A DNA stretch of 54,835 nucleotides from Candidatus Endomicrobium labiotermitis (GCA_009778965.1 WRFE01000004.1:1-54835); one strand, 5' to 3'. Counted from the first letter of the stretch, positions 36,185-44,583 are shown. The notes: generated by a model not told the origin, from the sequence alone. Made by a program: numbers and translations.

Positions 36185-37042
36185 GTGAAGATTGGAGTTA
36201 AAAAGATACGTATAGGCATTATTGGTTTAGGGCAAATGGGCGGTTCTTTAGGGCTTGCCTTAAAAAAGAACGCCGGAAGCAAATACTATATAATAGGTAT
36301 AGCAAGAAGACAGGAAACTTTGAAAACCGCGCATAAAATCGGCGCGGTTGACAAAGTTTCTTTGTCTTTGCAAGACGTCAAAGGCTGCGATATTGTTGTT
36401 ATATGCACTCCGGTAGACACTATTGTTTCCATTTATAAGCAGTTATCTAAAATAGTTGGGGAGGATACAATTATTACTGATGCTGGAAGCGTGAAAGAAC
36501 AGATAGAACAACAATTACGAATTACAAATTACGAATTACGAAAAGAACGCTTGTCTTTTGTCGCGGCTCACCCTATGGCGGGTAATGAAAAAAACGGGAT
36601 TCTTTCCGCAAGCGCGGAAATGTTTAAAGCGGCGAATGTCGTAATAACCGGTTCATTAAAAAAATCATTGAAAAATGAAAAATTTGTTGCGAAAATGTGG
36701 AAAGATACAGGCGCTAATATAATAAATATGTCTGCGAAAAAACATGACGAACTTGTCGCTTTGACAAGCCATTTGACGCACTGTATAGCTTTTTCGTTTA
36801 ACAAAGTATATAAAGACGTTAAAAAGAAAAGTCCTGAAGTCGATAAAATCACGGCAGGATCGTTTAAAAGCATGGTGCGCGTCGCGTCATCAGGCGCGGA
36901 TATGTGGGCTCCTATATTTGCGGCAAACAGTAAAAACATAATTAAACATATGGATGCTTTTATAAAAGAGTTTAATATTTTTAAAAAAGTTTTGAAGAAC
37001 AAAGATAAAGTAAAAAAAGAAATTTTGAAAACGCAAAAATGA
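36185..37042 (+). CDS. tyrA: Prephenate dehydrogenase with repeat-derived insertion
   Basis: 285 residues from the GTG at 36185, which has GGAG 8 bases upstream (a GTG at 36176 overlaps that site). The NAD-binding GLGQMGGSLG is near residue 12, followed by VVICTPVDTI, DAGSVKEQI, HPMAGNEKNG with the catalytic His, and SHLTHCIAFSF. It converts prephenate to 4-hydroxyphenylpyruvate. Between GSVKEQIEQQ and LSFVAAHPMAG lies about ten extra residues (LRITNYELRKER) coded by an ATTACGA repeat. The frame is kept, so the enzyme may still work with a longer loop before the active-site strand. No ACT domain is present. Confidence 0.92.
   Translation: MKIGVKKIRIGIIGLGQMGGSLGLALKKNAGSKYYIIGIARRQETLKTAHKIGAVDKVSLSLQDVKGCDIVVICTPVDTIVSIYKQLSKIVGEDTIITDAGSVKEQIEQQLRITNYELRKERLSFVAAHPMAGNEKNGILSASAEMFKAANVVITGSLKKSLKNEKFVAKMWKDTGANIINMSAKKHDELVALTSHLTHCIAFSFNKVYKDVKKKSPEVDKITAGSFKSMVRVASSGADMWAPIFAANSKNIIKHMDAFIKEFNIFKKVLKNKDKVKKEILKTQK
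36512..36543 (+). repeat. ATTACGA-type 7-bp repeat inside tyrA
   Basis: CAATTACGAATTACAAATT followed by ACGAATTACGA: four to five imperfect ATTACGA/ATTACAA units in frame, coding QLRITNYELRK. The unit is found at three other places in the window. Confidence 0.75.
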
Positions 37043-37070
37043 CAAAAGCAGGTTTCAAATCCTCTCTTTT

Positions 37071-37151
37071 GTCATCCCCGAGATTTGTAATCGGGGATCC
37101 ACGTTAGTTGTTAAAATACATTAGGAAGAGATTGCGGGTCAAGCCCGCAAT
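37071..37151 (+). repeat. Palindromic element, hybrid copy between tyrA and aroA
   Basis: The left hairpin 37071-37101 (GTCATCCCCGA, 9 bases, TCGGGGATCCA) is the same 31-bp end as at 22958 and 38463, followed by the shared CCACGTTAGTTGTTAAAA. The right hairpin (37131-37151, ATTGCGGGTCAAGCCCGCAAT) belongs to the other family, also seen at 19717. The two ends therefore combine different families. Confidence 0.7.
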
Positions 37152-37166
37152 TACGATAATAGCAAA

Positions 37167-38450
37167 ATGGAAATTACATTAAGCAAGGTCAACAAAATAG
37201 AAGGTATAATAGAAGTTCCCGCGGATAAATCCATAACGCACAGAGCTGTTATGTTTTCTTCTATAGCTGAAGGTAATTCGGTAATAAAAAATTATCTTCC
37301 CTCCGAAGATTGTTTAAGAACTGTTGACGCTTTCCGAAAAATGGGTGTAGAAATTGAAAGCGTTGAAAACACTTTGTATATAAAAGGCAAAGGATTAAAA
37401 CTTAATAAGCCTGAAAATGATATTTACTGCGGTAATTCAGGAACCACGACAAGACTATTGACCGGAATACTTTGCGGACAAGATTTTGATACAAAAATCA
37501 CGGGAGACGCAAGTCTTTCAAAAAGACCCATGCAAAGAGTCATAGATCCTCTTTCAAAAATGAGTTCTCAAATACAATCAAATAACGGTTTGCTTCCTTT
37601 AATTATTAAGGGTGGAATGTCTCTTAAAGGGATTCGTTATGAAAGCGATAAGTCCAGCGCACAGATTAAATCTGCGATTTTGCTTGCCGGCTTGTACGCA
37701 GACAGCGCGACAACATATGTTGAACCTGTAAAATCCAGAGATCATACCGAAAGAATGCTTGCGGCTTATGGCGCGGATGTTAAGGTTGACGGTAATTCGG
37801 TTACCGTGTTTCCTGCGAAAAAATTGACGGCTAAAGAAATTTATATTCCCGGAGATATATCTTCAGCCGCTTTTTTTATTGCCGCGGCATTAATTGTGCC
37901 CGGGTCAAATTTAACTATAAAAAATGTCGGAATAAACCCTACAAGAGACGGAATCATAGAAGTTTTCAAGAAAATGGGCGCTTCTATAAATTTAGAAAAC
38001 ATCAGGGATGTTTCTGGAGAGCCTGTAGCTGACATAAATGTAAAATATTCAAAACTTAAAGCTGTGGATATAGAAGCTTTGATAATTCCGAGAATGATTG
38101 ATGAGATTCCGATATTTGCGTTAGCCGCCGCAAAGGCTGACGGTATTACAAAAATTACCGGCGCGAAAGAATTAAGAGTTAAAGAAACCGACAGAATAAC
38201 AGCAACAGTTTCCCAACTTAAGAAAATCGGCGCGGAAGTTGAAGAACTGGAAGACGGAATGATTATAAAAGGGCAATCGGATTTTAAACCCGAGGGAACG
38301 ACAATTGAAAGTTTCGAAGACCATAGAATAGCTATGACTTTTGCCGTAGCATCTTTGATTGCGAAAAGCGATATGACTATAAAGGATGCGGATTGTGTAA
38401 ATATTTCTTTCCCGAATTTTTATGAGTTGTTAAATAAAGTTAGCAGTTAA
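37167..38450 (+). CDS. aroA: EPSP synthase
   Basis: 427 residues, standard length. It transfers enolpyruvate from PEP to shikimate-3-phosphate. Signatures are VPADKSITHRAVMFSSIAEG with the shikimate-binding Lys-Ser, CGNSGTTTRLLTGIL, DASLSKRPMQRV, KSSAQIKSAILLAGL, ELRVKETDRI and FEDHRIAMTFAVA. It lies between two palindromic elements (37071 and 38463) in the same orientation. No strong ribosome binding site is seen before the ATG. Confidence 0.96.
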   Translation: MEITLSKVNKIEGIIEVPADKSITHRAVMFSSIAEGNSVIKNYLPSEDCLRTVDAFRKMGVEIESVENTLYIKGKGLKLNKPENDIYCGNSGTTTRLLTGILCGQDFDTKITGDASLSKRPMQRVIDPLSKMSSQIQSNNGLLPLIIKGGMSLKGIRYESDKSSAQIKSAILLAGLYADSATTYVEPVKSRDHTERMLAAYGADVKVDGNSVTVFPAKKLTAKEIYIPGDISSAAFFIAAALIVPGSNLTIKNVGINPTRDGIIEVFKKMGASINLENIRDVSGEPVADINVKYSKLKAVDIEALIIPRMIDEIPIFALAAAKADGITKITGAKELRVKETDRITATVSQLKKIGAEVEELEDGMIIKGQSDFKPEGTTIESFEDHRIAMTFAVASLIAKSDMTIKDADCVNISFPNFYELLNKVSS

Positions 38451-38462
38451 TAATATTTAACT

Positions 38463-38571
38463 GTCATCCCCGAATGTCTTAATCGGGGATCCACGTTGGT
38501 TGTTAAAAGATATAAGGAATAAAAGTATTTTTAGTAAAAATGGATTCCCGATTACAGATTTCGGGAATGAC
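38463..38571 (+). mobile_element. 109-bp non-autonomous palindromic element (MITE-like)
   Basis: The left end 38463-38493 (GTCATCCCCGA, 9 bases, TCGGGGATCCA) and right end 38541-38571 (TGGATTCCCGA, 9 bases, TCGGGAATGAC) match the ends of the GIY-YIG element at 22958-23358. Only 47 bases lie between them, starting CCACGTTGGTTGTTAAAA and ending TTTAGTAAAAA, the same inner flanks. The nuclease gene is absent. Relative to the other left end, the T-A pair in the stem is C-G on both arms, a compensated change. Confidence 0.75.
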
Positions 38572-38591
38572 AAAAAATAATGGGATTTAAG

Positions 38592-39179
38592 ATGAAAAAA
38601 GAAAAAGCATCTCTTTTGTATACTGTGATTGTCCGCTGTTTCAGAATAATGTTTGCTTTATTTTACCGTTGGGAAATTTACGGAACGGAAAATATTCCGG
38701 CAGATTCGGGAGCGATAATTGCTCCAAATCATATAAGCTGGTTTGATCCGCCTTTATCCGGATCGGCTATGAAACGTCCTCTGCATTTTATGGCTAAAAA
38801 AGAGCTTTTTGATATACCTGTTTTTAGCAGTATTATAAGGCGTACAAATGCTTTTCCCGTTAAGCGCGGAGTGCAGGATATGGCAGCAATGAGAAATGCT
38901 TTTGCTGTTTTAGAAAGAGGAAGTCTTCTTCTGATGTTTCCCGAAGGTACCCGTTCAAAAACCGGGCAAATTGGCAAAGCAAGGGCAGGCGCCGGAATGG
39001 TTGCCTGTAACGCGCATGTTCCTTTAATTCCTACAAAAATAGAAAACACAAATACAATGTTAAAATTTAAAAAAATCAAAATAAAGTTTGGTAAACCGAT
39101 ATATCCTCCGGAAAATTGTACGAAAAACGATTATACCGAGCTTTCGCAAAAAGCATTAGACGCTATAGCAGCGATGTAA
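38592..39179 (+). CDS. plsC: 1-acyl-glycerol-3-phosphate acyltransferase
   Basis: 195 residues from the ATG at 38592 (a GGGA lies 6 bases upstream; an ATG at 38580 is also in frame). It makes phosphatidic acid at the inner membrane. Motif I NHISWFD has the HX4D pair intact, motif III FPEGTRSKTG is complete, and PLIPTKI matches motif IV. An N-terminal hydrophobic segment is present. In many bacteria cmk lies between aroA and this position; here no cmk is present and a palindromic element occupies the gap. Confidence 0.93.
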   Translation: MKKEKASLLYTVIVRCFRIMFALFYRWEIYGTENIPADSGAIIAPNHISWFDPPLSGSAMKRPLHFMAKKELFDIPVFSSIIRRTNAFPVKRGVQDMAAMRNAFAVLERGSLLLMFPEGTRSKTGQIGKARAGAGMVACNAHVPLIPTKIENTNTMLKFKKIKIKFGKPIYPPENCTKNDYTELSQKALDAIAAM

Positions 39180-39205
39180 AAAGAGTGAAGTTTGGAGCGT
39201 GAAGA

Positions 39206-40060
39206 GTGAAAATGAAAACTAAAATCAGTATTGCTGATAAATCAGGGTTTTGCTTCGGTGTTAAAAGAGCCATAGATTTGGCTGAAAAAACCGCATGCTT
39301 AACCAAAAAAGTTTATACCTTGGGACCTGTAATTCATAATCCGCAGGAAGTTAAACGCCTTGAAAAGCAGGGGATCAAAACATTAAAAGACATTAAAAGC
39401 GTGAAAAGCGGTACTATAATTTTGCGGACGCACGGGATTCCGTTAGAACTTCACGATAAGTTGAAAAAAAGAAAATCTGTAGAAATTATAGATGCTACTT
39501 GTCCTTTTGTAAAAAAGGCGCAGGACATAGTAAAAGAACTCGGCAAAAAAGATGAAACCATAGTTATTGTCGGAGAAAAAATTCATCCTGAAGTTGTAGC
39601 CCTTGTCTCTTACGGAAACGGCAAATGCGTTATTGTTGAAACTGTAAAAGAGGCCGAAAAAGTTAAAAGCAAAGGGGATTTAAACATAGTAAGCCAGACT
39701 ACGCAGACGCCGGAAAATTTTAACGCTATTGTAAAATGTTTAAAAAAACGCTATAAAGTAAAAGTTTTTAACACTATATGTAAGGCAACTTTTGACAGAC
39801 AGAAGTCTGCCGAGAAACTTGCCAAGACCGCGGATTTGATGATAGTAGTCGGCGGAAAAAATTCGGGTAATACAACAAGGCTTGCCCAGATTTGCGAAGC
39901 GAAAACCGAAACGCATCACATAGAAACGGTTAAAGACATAAAAGACGGATGGTTTAAAAATAAAAAGAAAATAGGGCTGACGGCAGGCGCTTCAACGCCG
40001 GGCTGGATTATAAATAAAGTTAAAGAGGAGGTTGAAAAACAATTAGGAATGAGAATTTAG
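39206..40060 (+). CDS. ispH: 4-hydroxy-3-methylbut-2-enyl diphosphate reductase
   Basis: 284 residues from the GTG at 39206 (GGAG 8 bases upstream); the ATG at 39212 is the alternative. It makes IPP and DMAPP in the MEP pathway through a 4Fe-4S cluster. The three cluster cysteines are visible in SGFCFGVKRA, DATCPFV and TICKAT. RTHGIP, HPEVVAL, SQTTQT and TAGASTP are further family motifs. It precedes rpsA, as in many bacteria where the two are fused or adjacent. Confidence 0.95.
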   Translation: MKMKTKISIADKSGFCFGVKRAIDLAEKTACLTKKVYTLGPVIHNPQEVKRLEKQGIKTLKDIKSVKSGTIILRTHGIPLELHDKLKKRKSVEIIDATCPFVKKAQDIVKELGKKDETIVIVGEKIHPEVVALVSYGNGKCVIVETVKEAEKVKSKGDLNIVSQTTQTPENFNAIVKCLKKRYKVKVFNTICKATFDRQKSAEKLAKTADLMIVVGGKNSGNTTRLAQICEAKTETHHIETVKDIKDGWFKNKKKIGLTAGASTPGWIINKVKEEVEKQLGMRI

Positions 40061-40133
40061 AAGTAAGGAATGTATTTTTGTATGTACGGATAATCTTAAG
40101 GGTTAAAACATTTAAATATTCACGGAGAAGATA

Positions 40134-41810
40134 ATGGCTTTAGATAAAACAATAACCAATTTTGAAGACAATGAAGAACTCAGTATGGCTGACCTGATGA
40201 AAGAGTATGATGATTTTGGCAGTTTGTCCGTAGGTAAAGAGCTTGAAGTAACAATTATAGAAGAAAATGCGGACGGTTTTATGGTTGATTTGGGAATAAA
40301 GTCCGAAGGCTTGATTCCTAAAAAAGAATATGAAGAAGGTAAAGTTCCAGCCGAATTAAAAGTAGGAAACAAAGTGAAAGTGAAAGTTGTTAATCTTCAC
40401 GGCCAGCCTGTTCTTTCTTACAGGGAAGTTGTTGAAAAAGCTAAATGGGACAATGTCGAAAAGGCTTTTAAAGAGAGTAAGCACGTTAACGGAACAGTTA
40501 CAAAAGCCGTTAAAGGCGGTTTGATGGTGGATATTGGAGTCAACGCATTTCTGCATATTTCGCAGATTGACACTCATTTTGTTAAAGACACCGAAAAATA
40601 TGTCGGAAAATCTTATGAGTTTGCAATAATAGAGTTTGACAGAAGAGATAAAAAAGTTGTTGTGTCGCGTAAAAAGATTTTGGAAGATGAAAGACTGACG
40701 AAAAGAAACGCGGTTTTAAATTCTATAGCCGAAGGACAAATTCTTGACGGGACTGTCGCGAGAATTACCGATTTCGGAGCTTTTATAGATTTGGGCGGTA
40801 TGGACGGACTTCTTCACATAGGCGAACTTGCATGGCATAAAGTAAAAAAAGTCGACGAAATATTGCATAAAGGACAAACCGTACGCGTGCAGGTTGCCAA
40901 AGTTGATAAAGCTGCCGGAAAAATTTCTTTGAGCATGAAAAATCTTGCCGCAAATCCATGGGATTCTGCAGCGGAAAGATTTCCCGTAGGTCTTATAATG
41001 AAAGGCGTTGTAACTTCAGTTATGGATTACGGCGCTTTTGTTGAGCTTGAACCCGGCGTTGAAGGTCTTTTGCACGCTTCGGAATACGCGTGGAATGACA
41101 GCGAAGGCGAATTTAAACGTAATGTTAAAAAAGGTATGGAGTTAGAGGTTAAAATTGTTGAAGTTGATAAAGAAGGAAAAAAAATATCTTTGTCTGTTAA
41201 AAAAATGCAGACAAATCCGTGGGATGAAGCTTATAGGCATTATGTTCCGGGAACAAAAGTTAAAGGCGTAGTTCAAAATATTATGCCGTTCGGGGCGTTT
41301 GTAAAGCTTCCGGAAGGCATTGAAGGTCTTGTTCATATAAGTGATTTTTCTTGGACAAGCAGAGTTAAACGCCCTGAAGATGTTGTAAAAAAAGGACAGG
41401 AAGTTGATGTGATGATTTTGGAAGTAAATCCGCAAAATGAAAAAATTTCACTTTCTATAAAACACACTCAGCCGGATCCAAGTAAAAAGTATAAAGTAGG
41501 AACTGTTGTAACCGGTAAAGTTGTGAGAGTTGCCGAATTCGGCGCTTTTATGGAACTGGAACCGGGAATAGAAGCGTTGATTAAAAATAACGAAGCCTCG
41601 TCAATTAAGCCGGCGGACAGAAATCAGCCGCAGCAAATTCTAAAAGAAGGCGATGAAGTCGAAGCTAAAATAGTGAAAAACGATTTCAGAGAAAGAAAAA
41701 TAGAAGCTTCAATAAAAAAACTTGAGTTTGACAGAGAAAAAGAATTGGTAAAGAAATATGCCAATAATGACGATAAGCCGACCTTGGGACAAATTTTGTC
41801 GGAAGAATAA
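40134..41810 (+). CDS. rpsA: Ribosomal protein S1
   Basis: 558 residues with six S1 RNA-binding repeats, roughly at 29-95, 112-180, 197-266, 283-353, 370-440 and 457-525. Each shows the G.V...V..(Y/F)GAFV.L..G.EGL.H.SE pattern (for example ITDFGAFIDLGGMDGLLHIGEL, VMDYGAFVELEPGVEGLLH). It delivers mRNA to the 30S subunit. The repeat number and length match the full-length proteobacterial type rather than a shortened form. GGAG lies 8 bases upstream. It ends the ispH-rpsA pair. Confidence 0.95.
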   Translation: MALDKTITNFEDNEELSMADLMKEYDDFGSLSVGKELEVTIIEENADGFMVDLGIKSEGLIPKKEYEEGKVPAELKVGNKVKVKVVNLHGQPVLSYREVVEKAKWDNVEKAFKESKHVNGTVTKAVKGGLMVDIGVNAFLHISQIDTHFVKDTEKYVGKSYEFAIIEFDRRDKKVVVSRKKILEDERLTKRNAVLNSIAEGQILDGTVARITDFGAFIDLGGMDGLLHIGELAWHKVKKVDEILHKGQTVRVQVAKVDKAAGKISLSMKNLAANPWDSAAERFPVGLIMKGVVTSVMDYGAFVELEPGVEGLLHASEYAWNDSEGEFKRNVKKGMELEVKIVEVDKEGKKISLSVKKMQTNPWDEAYRHYVPGTKVKGVVQNIMPFGAFVKLPEGIEGLVHISDFSWTSRVKRPEDVVKKGQEVDVMILEVNPQNEKISLSIKHTQPDPSKKYKVGTVVTGKVVRVAEFGAFMELEPGIEALIKNNEASSIKPADRNQPQQILKEGDEVEAKIVKNDFRERKIEASIKKLEFDREKELVKKYANNDDKPTLGQILSEE

Positions 41811-41813
41811 CGA

Positions 41814-41841
41814 TAATTATAAATTACGAATTACGAATTAA
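41814..41841 (+). repeat. ATTACGA-type 7-bp repeat after rpsA
   Basis: AAATTACGAATTACGAATT plus an ATTAAA tail, starting a few bases after the rpsA stop. A small GCGGC-AAA-GCCGC hairpin with a T-rich tail (41852-41876) follows and could act as the rpsA terminator. Confidence 0.65.
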
Positions 41842-41866
41842 AAATTTTGGAGCGGCAAAGCCGCAT

Positions 41867-41896
41867 TTGCTTTTTTGATTTAAAAATGTGTATAAT
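41867..41896 (+). promoter_or_regulatory. Promoter of the rplM-rpsI operon
   Basis: TTGCTT, an 18-base spacer and a perfect TATAAT. The leader of about 100 bases before rplM holds a CTTCTT/AAGAAG hairpin (41901-41922), which could be an L13 autoregulatory leader as known for this operon in other bacteria (inference). Confidence 0.5.
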
Positions 41897-42003
41897 ACTA
41901 CTTCTTTGGTAATTTCAAGAAGCGAGTTCGTCTGCCCCGATGAATGTTTTCTTTAATTATCAATTATAATCAGAAGTGAATTTAAACAGGACAGGGTTTT
42001 AAG

Positions 42004-42444
42004 ATGAACAAAAAAACGTATTTACCAAAAGTTGACGCGATTGACAGAAAATGGCATTTAATAAATGCCGATGGAAAAGTTCTTGGAAGATTGGCTGTTA
42101 CAATAGCCGATATTTTAAGAGGAAAGAAAAAAGTTATCTATACTAATCATATAGATTGCGGAGATTTTGTCGTTGTTACAAACGCCGGCAAAATAACGCT
42201 TACCGGAAAGAAACTTGATCAGAAAACTCATTTTTCGTATTCAGGATATCCGGGCGGAGCAAAACTTACTCCTTATTCCGTTTTGATGCAGGAAAATCCG
42301 GAAAAGGCTTTGACCGTTGCGGTTAAAGGTATGCTTCCCAAAAACAAGCTTGCTGCGAAACAGCTTAAAAGACTTAAAGTTTTCAGAGACGAAAATCACG
42401 AACACGGCGCTCAGTTAGCGTCCGGAAGTAAAGAGGTAAAATAA
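42004..42444 (+). CDS. rplM: Ribosomal protein L13
   Basis: 146 residues, normal length. RKWHLINADGKVLGRLAVTIADILRGK, VVVTNAGKITLTGKKL, THFSYSGYPGG and AVKGMLPKNKL are all L13 signatures. The stop overlaps the rpsI start by one base (TAATG), the conserved rplM-rpsI pairing. Confidence 0.97.
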   Translation: MNKKTYLPKVDAIDRKWHLINADGKVLGRLAVTIADILRGKKKVIYTNHIDCGDFVVVTNAGKITLTGKKLDQKTHFSYSGYPGGAKLTPYSVLMQENPEKALTVAVKGMLPKNKLAAKQLKRLKVFRDENHEHGAQLASGSKEVK

Positions 42445-42839
42445 TGAATAAAGTTTCCTATTTAAGCACAGGACGCAGAAAAAATGCTATAGCGCGCGTA
42501 AGAATTGAAGAAGGCAGCGGAAAATTAATAATCAATGATAAAACTGTTGATGAATATTTTGGCGGACTTGAAAGAAATAAACGCGTAGTTATGAAACCTT
42601 TTGAAATCTGGAAAGGCGCGAAAGGATACGATTTCTTCGTAAACGCTTGCGGCGGCGGAATAAGCGGTCAGGCAGGCGCGGTAAGCCACGCTTTGGCAAG
42701 AGCTATTTTAAGTCTTGATGAAACTGCGAAAGCAGCGTTGAAAAAAGAGGGGCTTTTGACCAGAGATTCAAGAATGGTTGAAAGAAAGAAACCCGGCAGA
42801 CCGAAAGCAAGAAAACGCTTCCAGTTCTCTAAACGTTAA
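42444..42839 (+). CDS. rpsI: Ribosomal protein S9
   Basis: 131 residues, normal length. YLSTGRRKNAIARVRI, GGGISGQAGAVSHALARAIL, LLTRDSRMVERKKPGRPKARKRFQFSKR: the C-terminal SKR tail that reaches the P-site tRNA is intact. It is followed by a terminator. Confidence 0.97.
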   Translation: MNKVSYLSTGRRKNAIARVRIEEGSGKLIINDKTVDEYFGGLERNKRVVMKPFEIWKGAKGYDFFVNACGGGISGQAGAVSHALARAILSLDETAKAALKKEGLLTRDSRMVERKKPGRPKARKRFQFSKR

Positions 42840-42855
42840 ATTTTATTTAAAATTC

Positions 42856-42891
42856 AAAACGCCTTCCATATTTCCCGGAGGGCGTTTTTTA
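42856..42891 (+). terminator. Rho-independent terminator after rpsI
   Basis: AAAACGCCTTCC pairs with GGAGGGCGTTTT (one wobble) around a 9-base loop and ends in a T-tract. It lies 16 bases after the stop. Confidence 0.9.
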
Positions 42892-42980
42892 TTCGGTTAT
42901 TGACTTTTTTGTCGAATTGAAATATCATTATAGTATTCGCAATCCGAAAATATAGGTTTATTGCAAAGAGAGGGATTAAA

Positions 42981-43991
42981 TTGATAGGTCTTGATTTAGG
43001 CTCACAGTTTATAAAAGCGTGTTCGATTATCCCCAAAAATGACGGTACTTATATAGTGTATGCTTCAATGGTTTCCGCGGAGTTGCCGAGCGGGAATAAA
43101 AGCGTCGCTGTTGGAATGAGAAATAAAATTAAGAAGCTTACCGATCAATTGAAAGTAAGCAGTAATGATACTGTTTTGTCAGCGGGCGGTACGGATTTAA
43201 TTTTCAGAGATTTTTCTTTTCCCGACTCTTTAACCGGTAAAGATCTTCGCAAGGCAATCAAGGCAGACGCGCAAAACGGTATATCCGAAAAGTTAGACAA
43301 TTTATATTATGATTATCAGCCTCTTCCTGTTTCTTCCGGTGAAAATACAGATTTTATTTTTACCGCTTTCCCAAAAAAAATTATTGACCAAATGATTTCC
43401 AATCTTTCCCTTGCGGAACTTAATATTAAAGGAGTCGGCGTTGACAATATAGCGCTGGCTAATTCTTTTACGGCGTTTAATACTCAAAAAGCTTTAAATT
43501 CAGTTGTTGTTGTAGATATAGGGCATGAAACGTCAAAAATTGTTGTGATAAACAACGGCAAACCTATATTTATGAAAAATGCGGCTTTCGGCGGGAAATT
43601 TGTTACTCAGGAAATTGCGAATGTTTACGGGATAAGCTATTATGAGGCAGAACAAATTAAAAGACAGCCGGAAATTTGGAATAACATAGGTTTAAATATC
43701 AAGACTATTCTTAAAAAAAGTTCCGGAAATCTGTTTGAAGCGGTTTCTCAATCAATAGCCCACTGCGTTTCAAAACAAAAAATTTCTAAAATTGATGAAA
43801 TATTTATAACCGGCGGCGGCTCCATACTTAAAGGCATAAACGGTTTTATGTGGGAAACGCTCGGTATAAGTACGGTAAAATGGAATCCTTTTGAAACCGA
43901 CAGAATTAAAGGAGTATTTACCGTGGAAAAAGGGTTTTTTATGCCTGTTGTGTTAGGACTTGCCCTTAATAAGGAAATTGCCAATGTATAA
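42981..43991 (+). CDS. pilM: PilM-like actin-fold pilus assembly protein
   Basis: 336 residues from a TTG start with GAGAGGGA just upstream. The actin-fold phosphate loops are visible (IGLDLGSQFIKACSI at the N-terminus; VVVDIGHETSKIVVINNG near residue 175; FITGGGSILKGI near 275). PilM is the cytoplasmic ATP-binding ring protein that recruits PilN in type IV pilus or type II secretion assembly. It overlaps pilN by 8 bases, and the order PilM-PilN-PilO-like confirms the call. Confidence 0.88.
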   Translation: MIGLDLGSQFIKACSIIPKNDGTYIVYASMVSAELPSGNKSVAVGMRNKIKKLTDQLKVSSNDTVLSAGGTDLIFRDFSFPDSLTGKDLRKAIKADAQNGISEKLDNLYYDYQPLPVSSGENTDFIFTAFPKKIIDQMISNLSLAELNIKGVGVDNIALANSFTAFNTQKALNSVVVVDIGHETSKIVVINNGKPIFMKNAAFGGKFVTQEIANVYGISYYEAEQIKRQPEIWNNIGLNIKTILKKSSGNLFEAVSQSIAHCVSKQKISKIDEIFITGGGSILKGINGFMWETLGISTVKWNPFETDRIKGVFTVEKGFFMPVVLGLALNKEIANV

Positions 43992-44583
43992 TATAAATCT
44001 TCTCAGAAAAACTCTTGCGTCTGCGCGGATGAAACAGCGTATTGTTAATTTATTAAAACGCTTTTCGCTGTTTTTGACATTTGTCTTTTTCGGTGTATGC
44101 GCGTTGTCGGCGGTTAAATTTTTAGAAACAGAATCAGCTGCGGAACGAATCAATAAACTTAAAAAAAATATTGAAGAAGAAAGAAGAATTAATGAAGTTG
44201 AAAATGCTGAGTCTGAATGGGAAACAAAATATTATGAATTACTTGCCATACAAGACATAATAACAACAAATACCGAAATGGGATTATTATTAAGAGACGT
44301 CGGTTTTTTTATGCCTGAAGGCAATAAAATACTGCGTTTTGAAATGACTCCGAGGCAAATAACAAAAGAAGTGGTTCTTGTAAGAACTTTTGCTAAGGGT
44401 GAAAAATATGATTTTGAAGCTCATGCCCGCGAACTTAGAAGCTCTTATCAGTTTATCAGCGATTTGATAGACGGGCATATTGATGTTTTAGTGCAGCAGC
44501 CTGTGAGCGTGAAAGGACAGATGCTAAATACGGTAAAGATAGTAATTCCTTTAAAAGACACCGAAATCTATTCCGGAGAATAA
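43984..44583 (+). CDS. pilN: PilN-like inner-membrane pilus assembly protein
   Basis: 199 residues from the ATG at 43984 (AAGGAAA upstream; an earlier in-frame ATG would overlap pilM further). It begins MYNINLLRK, the conserved (I)NLL(P/R) motif that inserts into PilM. A membrane helix lies at about 20-45, then a coiled-coil (NKLKKNIEEERRINEVENAESEWETKYYELL) and a periplasmic ferredoxin-like domain. This is the standard PilN layout. Confidence 0.85.
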   Translation: MYNINLLRKTLASARMKQRIVNLLKRFSLFLTFVFFGVCALSAVKFLETESAAERINKLKKNIEEERRINEVENAESEWETKYYELLAIQDIITTNTEMGLLLRDVGFFMPEGNKILRFEMTPRQITKEVVLVRTFAKGEKYDFEAHARELRSSYQFISDLIDGHIDVLVQQPVSVKGQMLNTVKIVIPLKDTEIYSGE

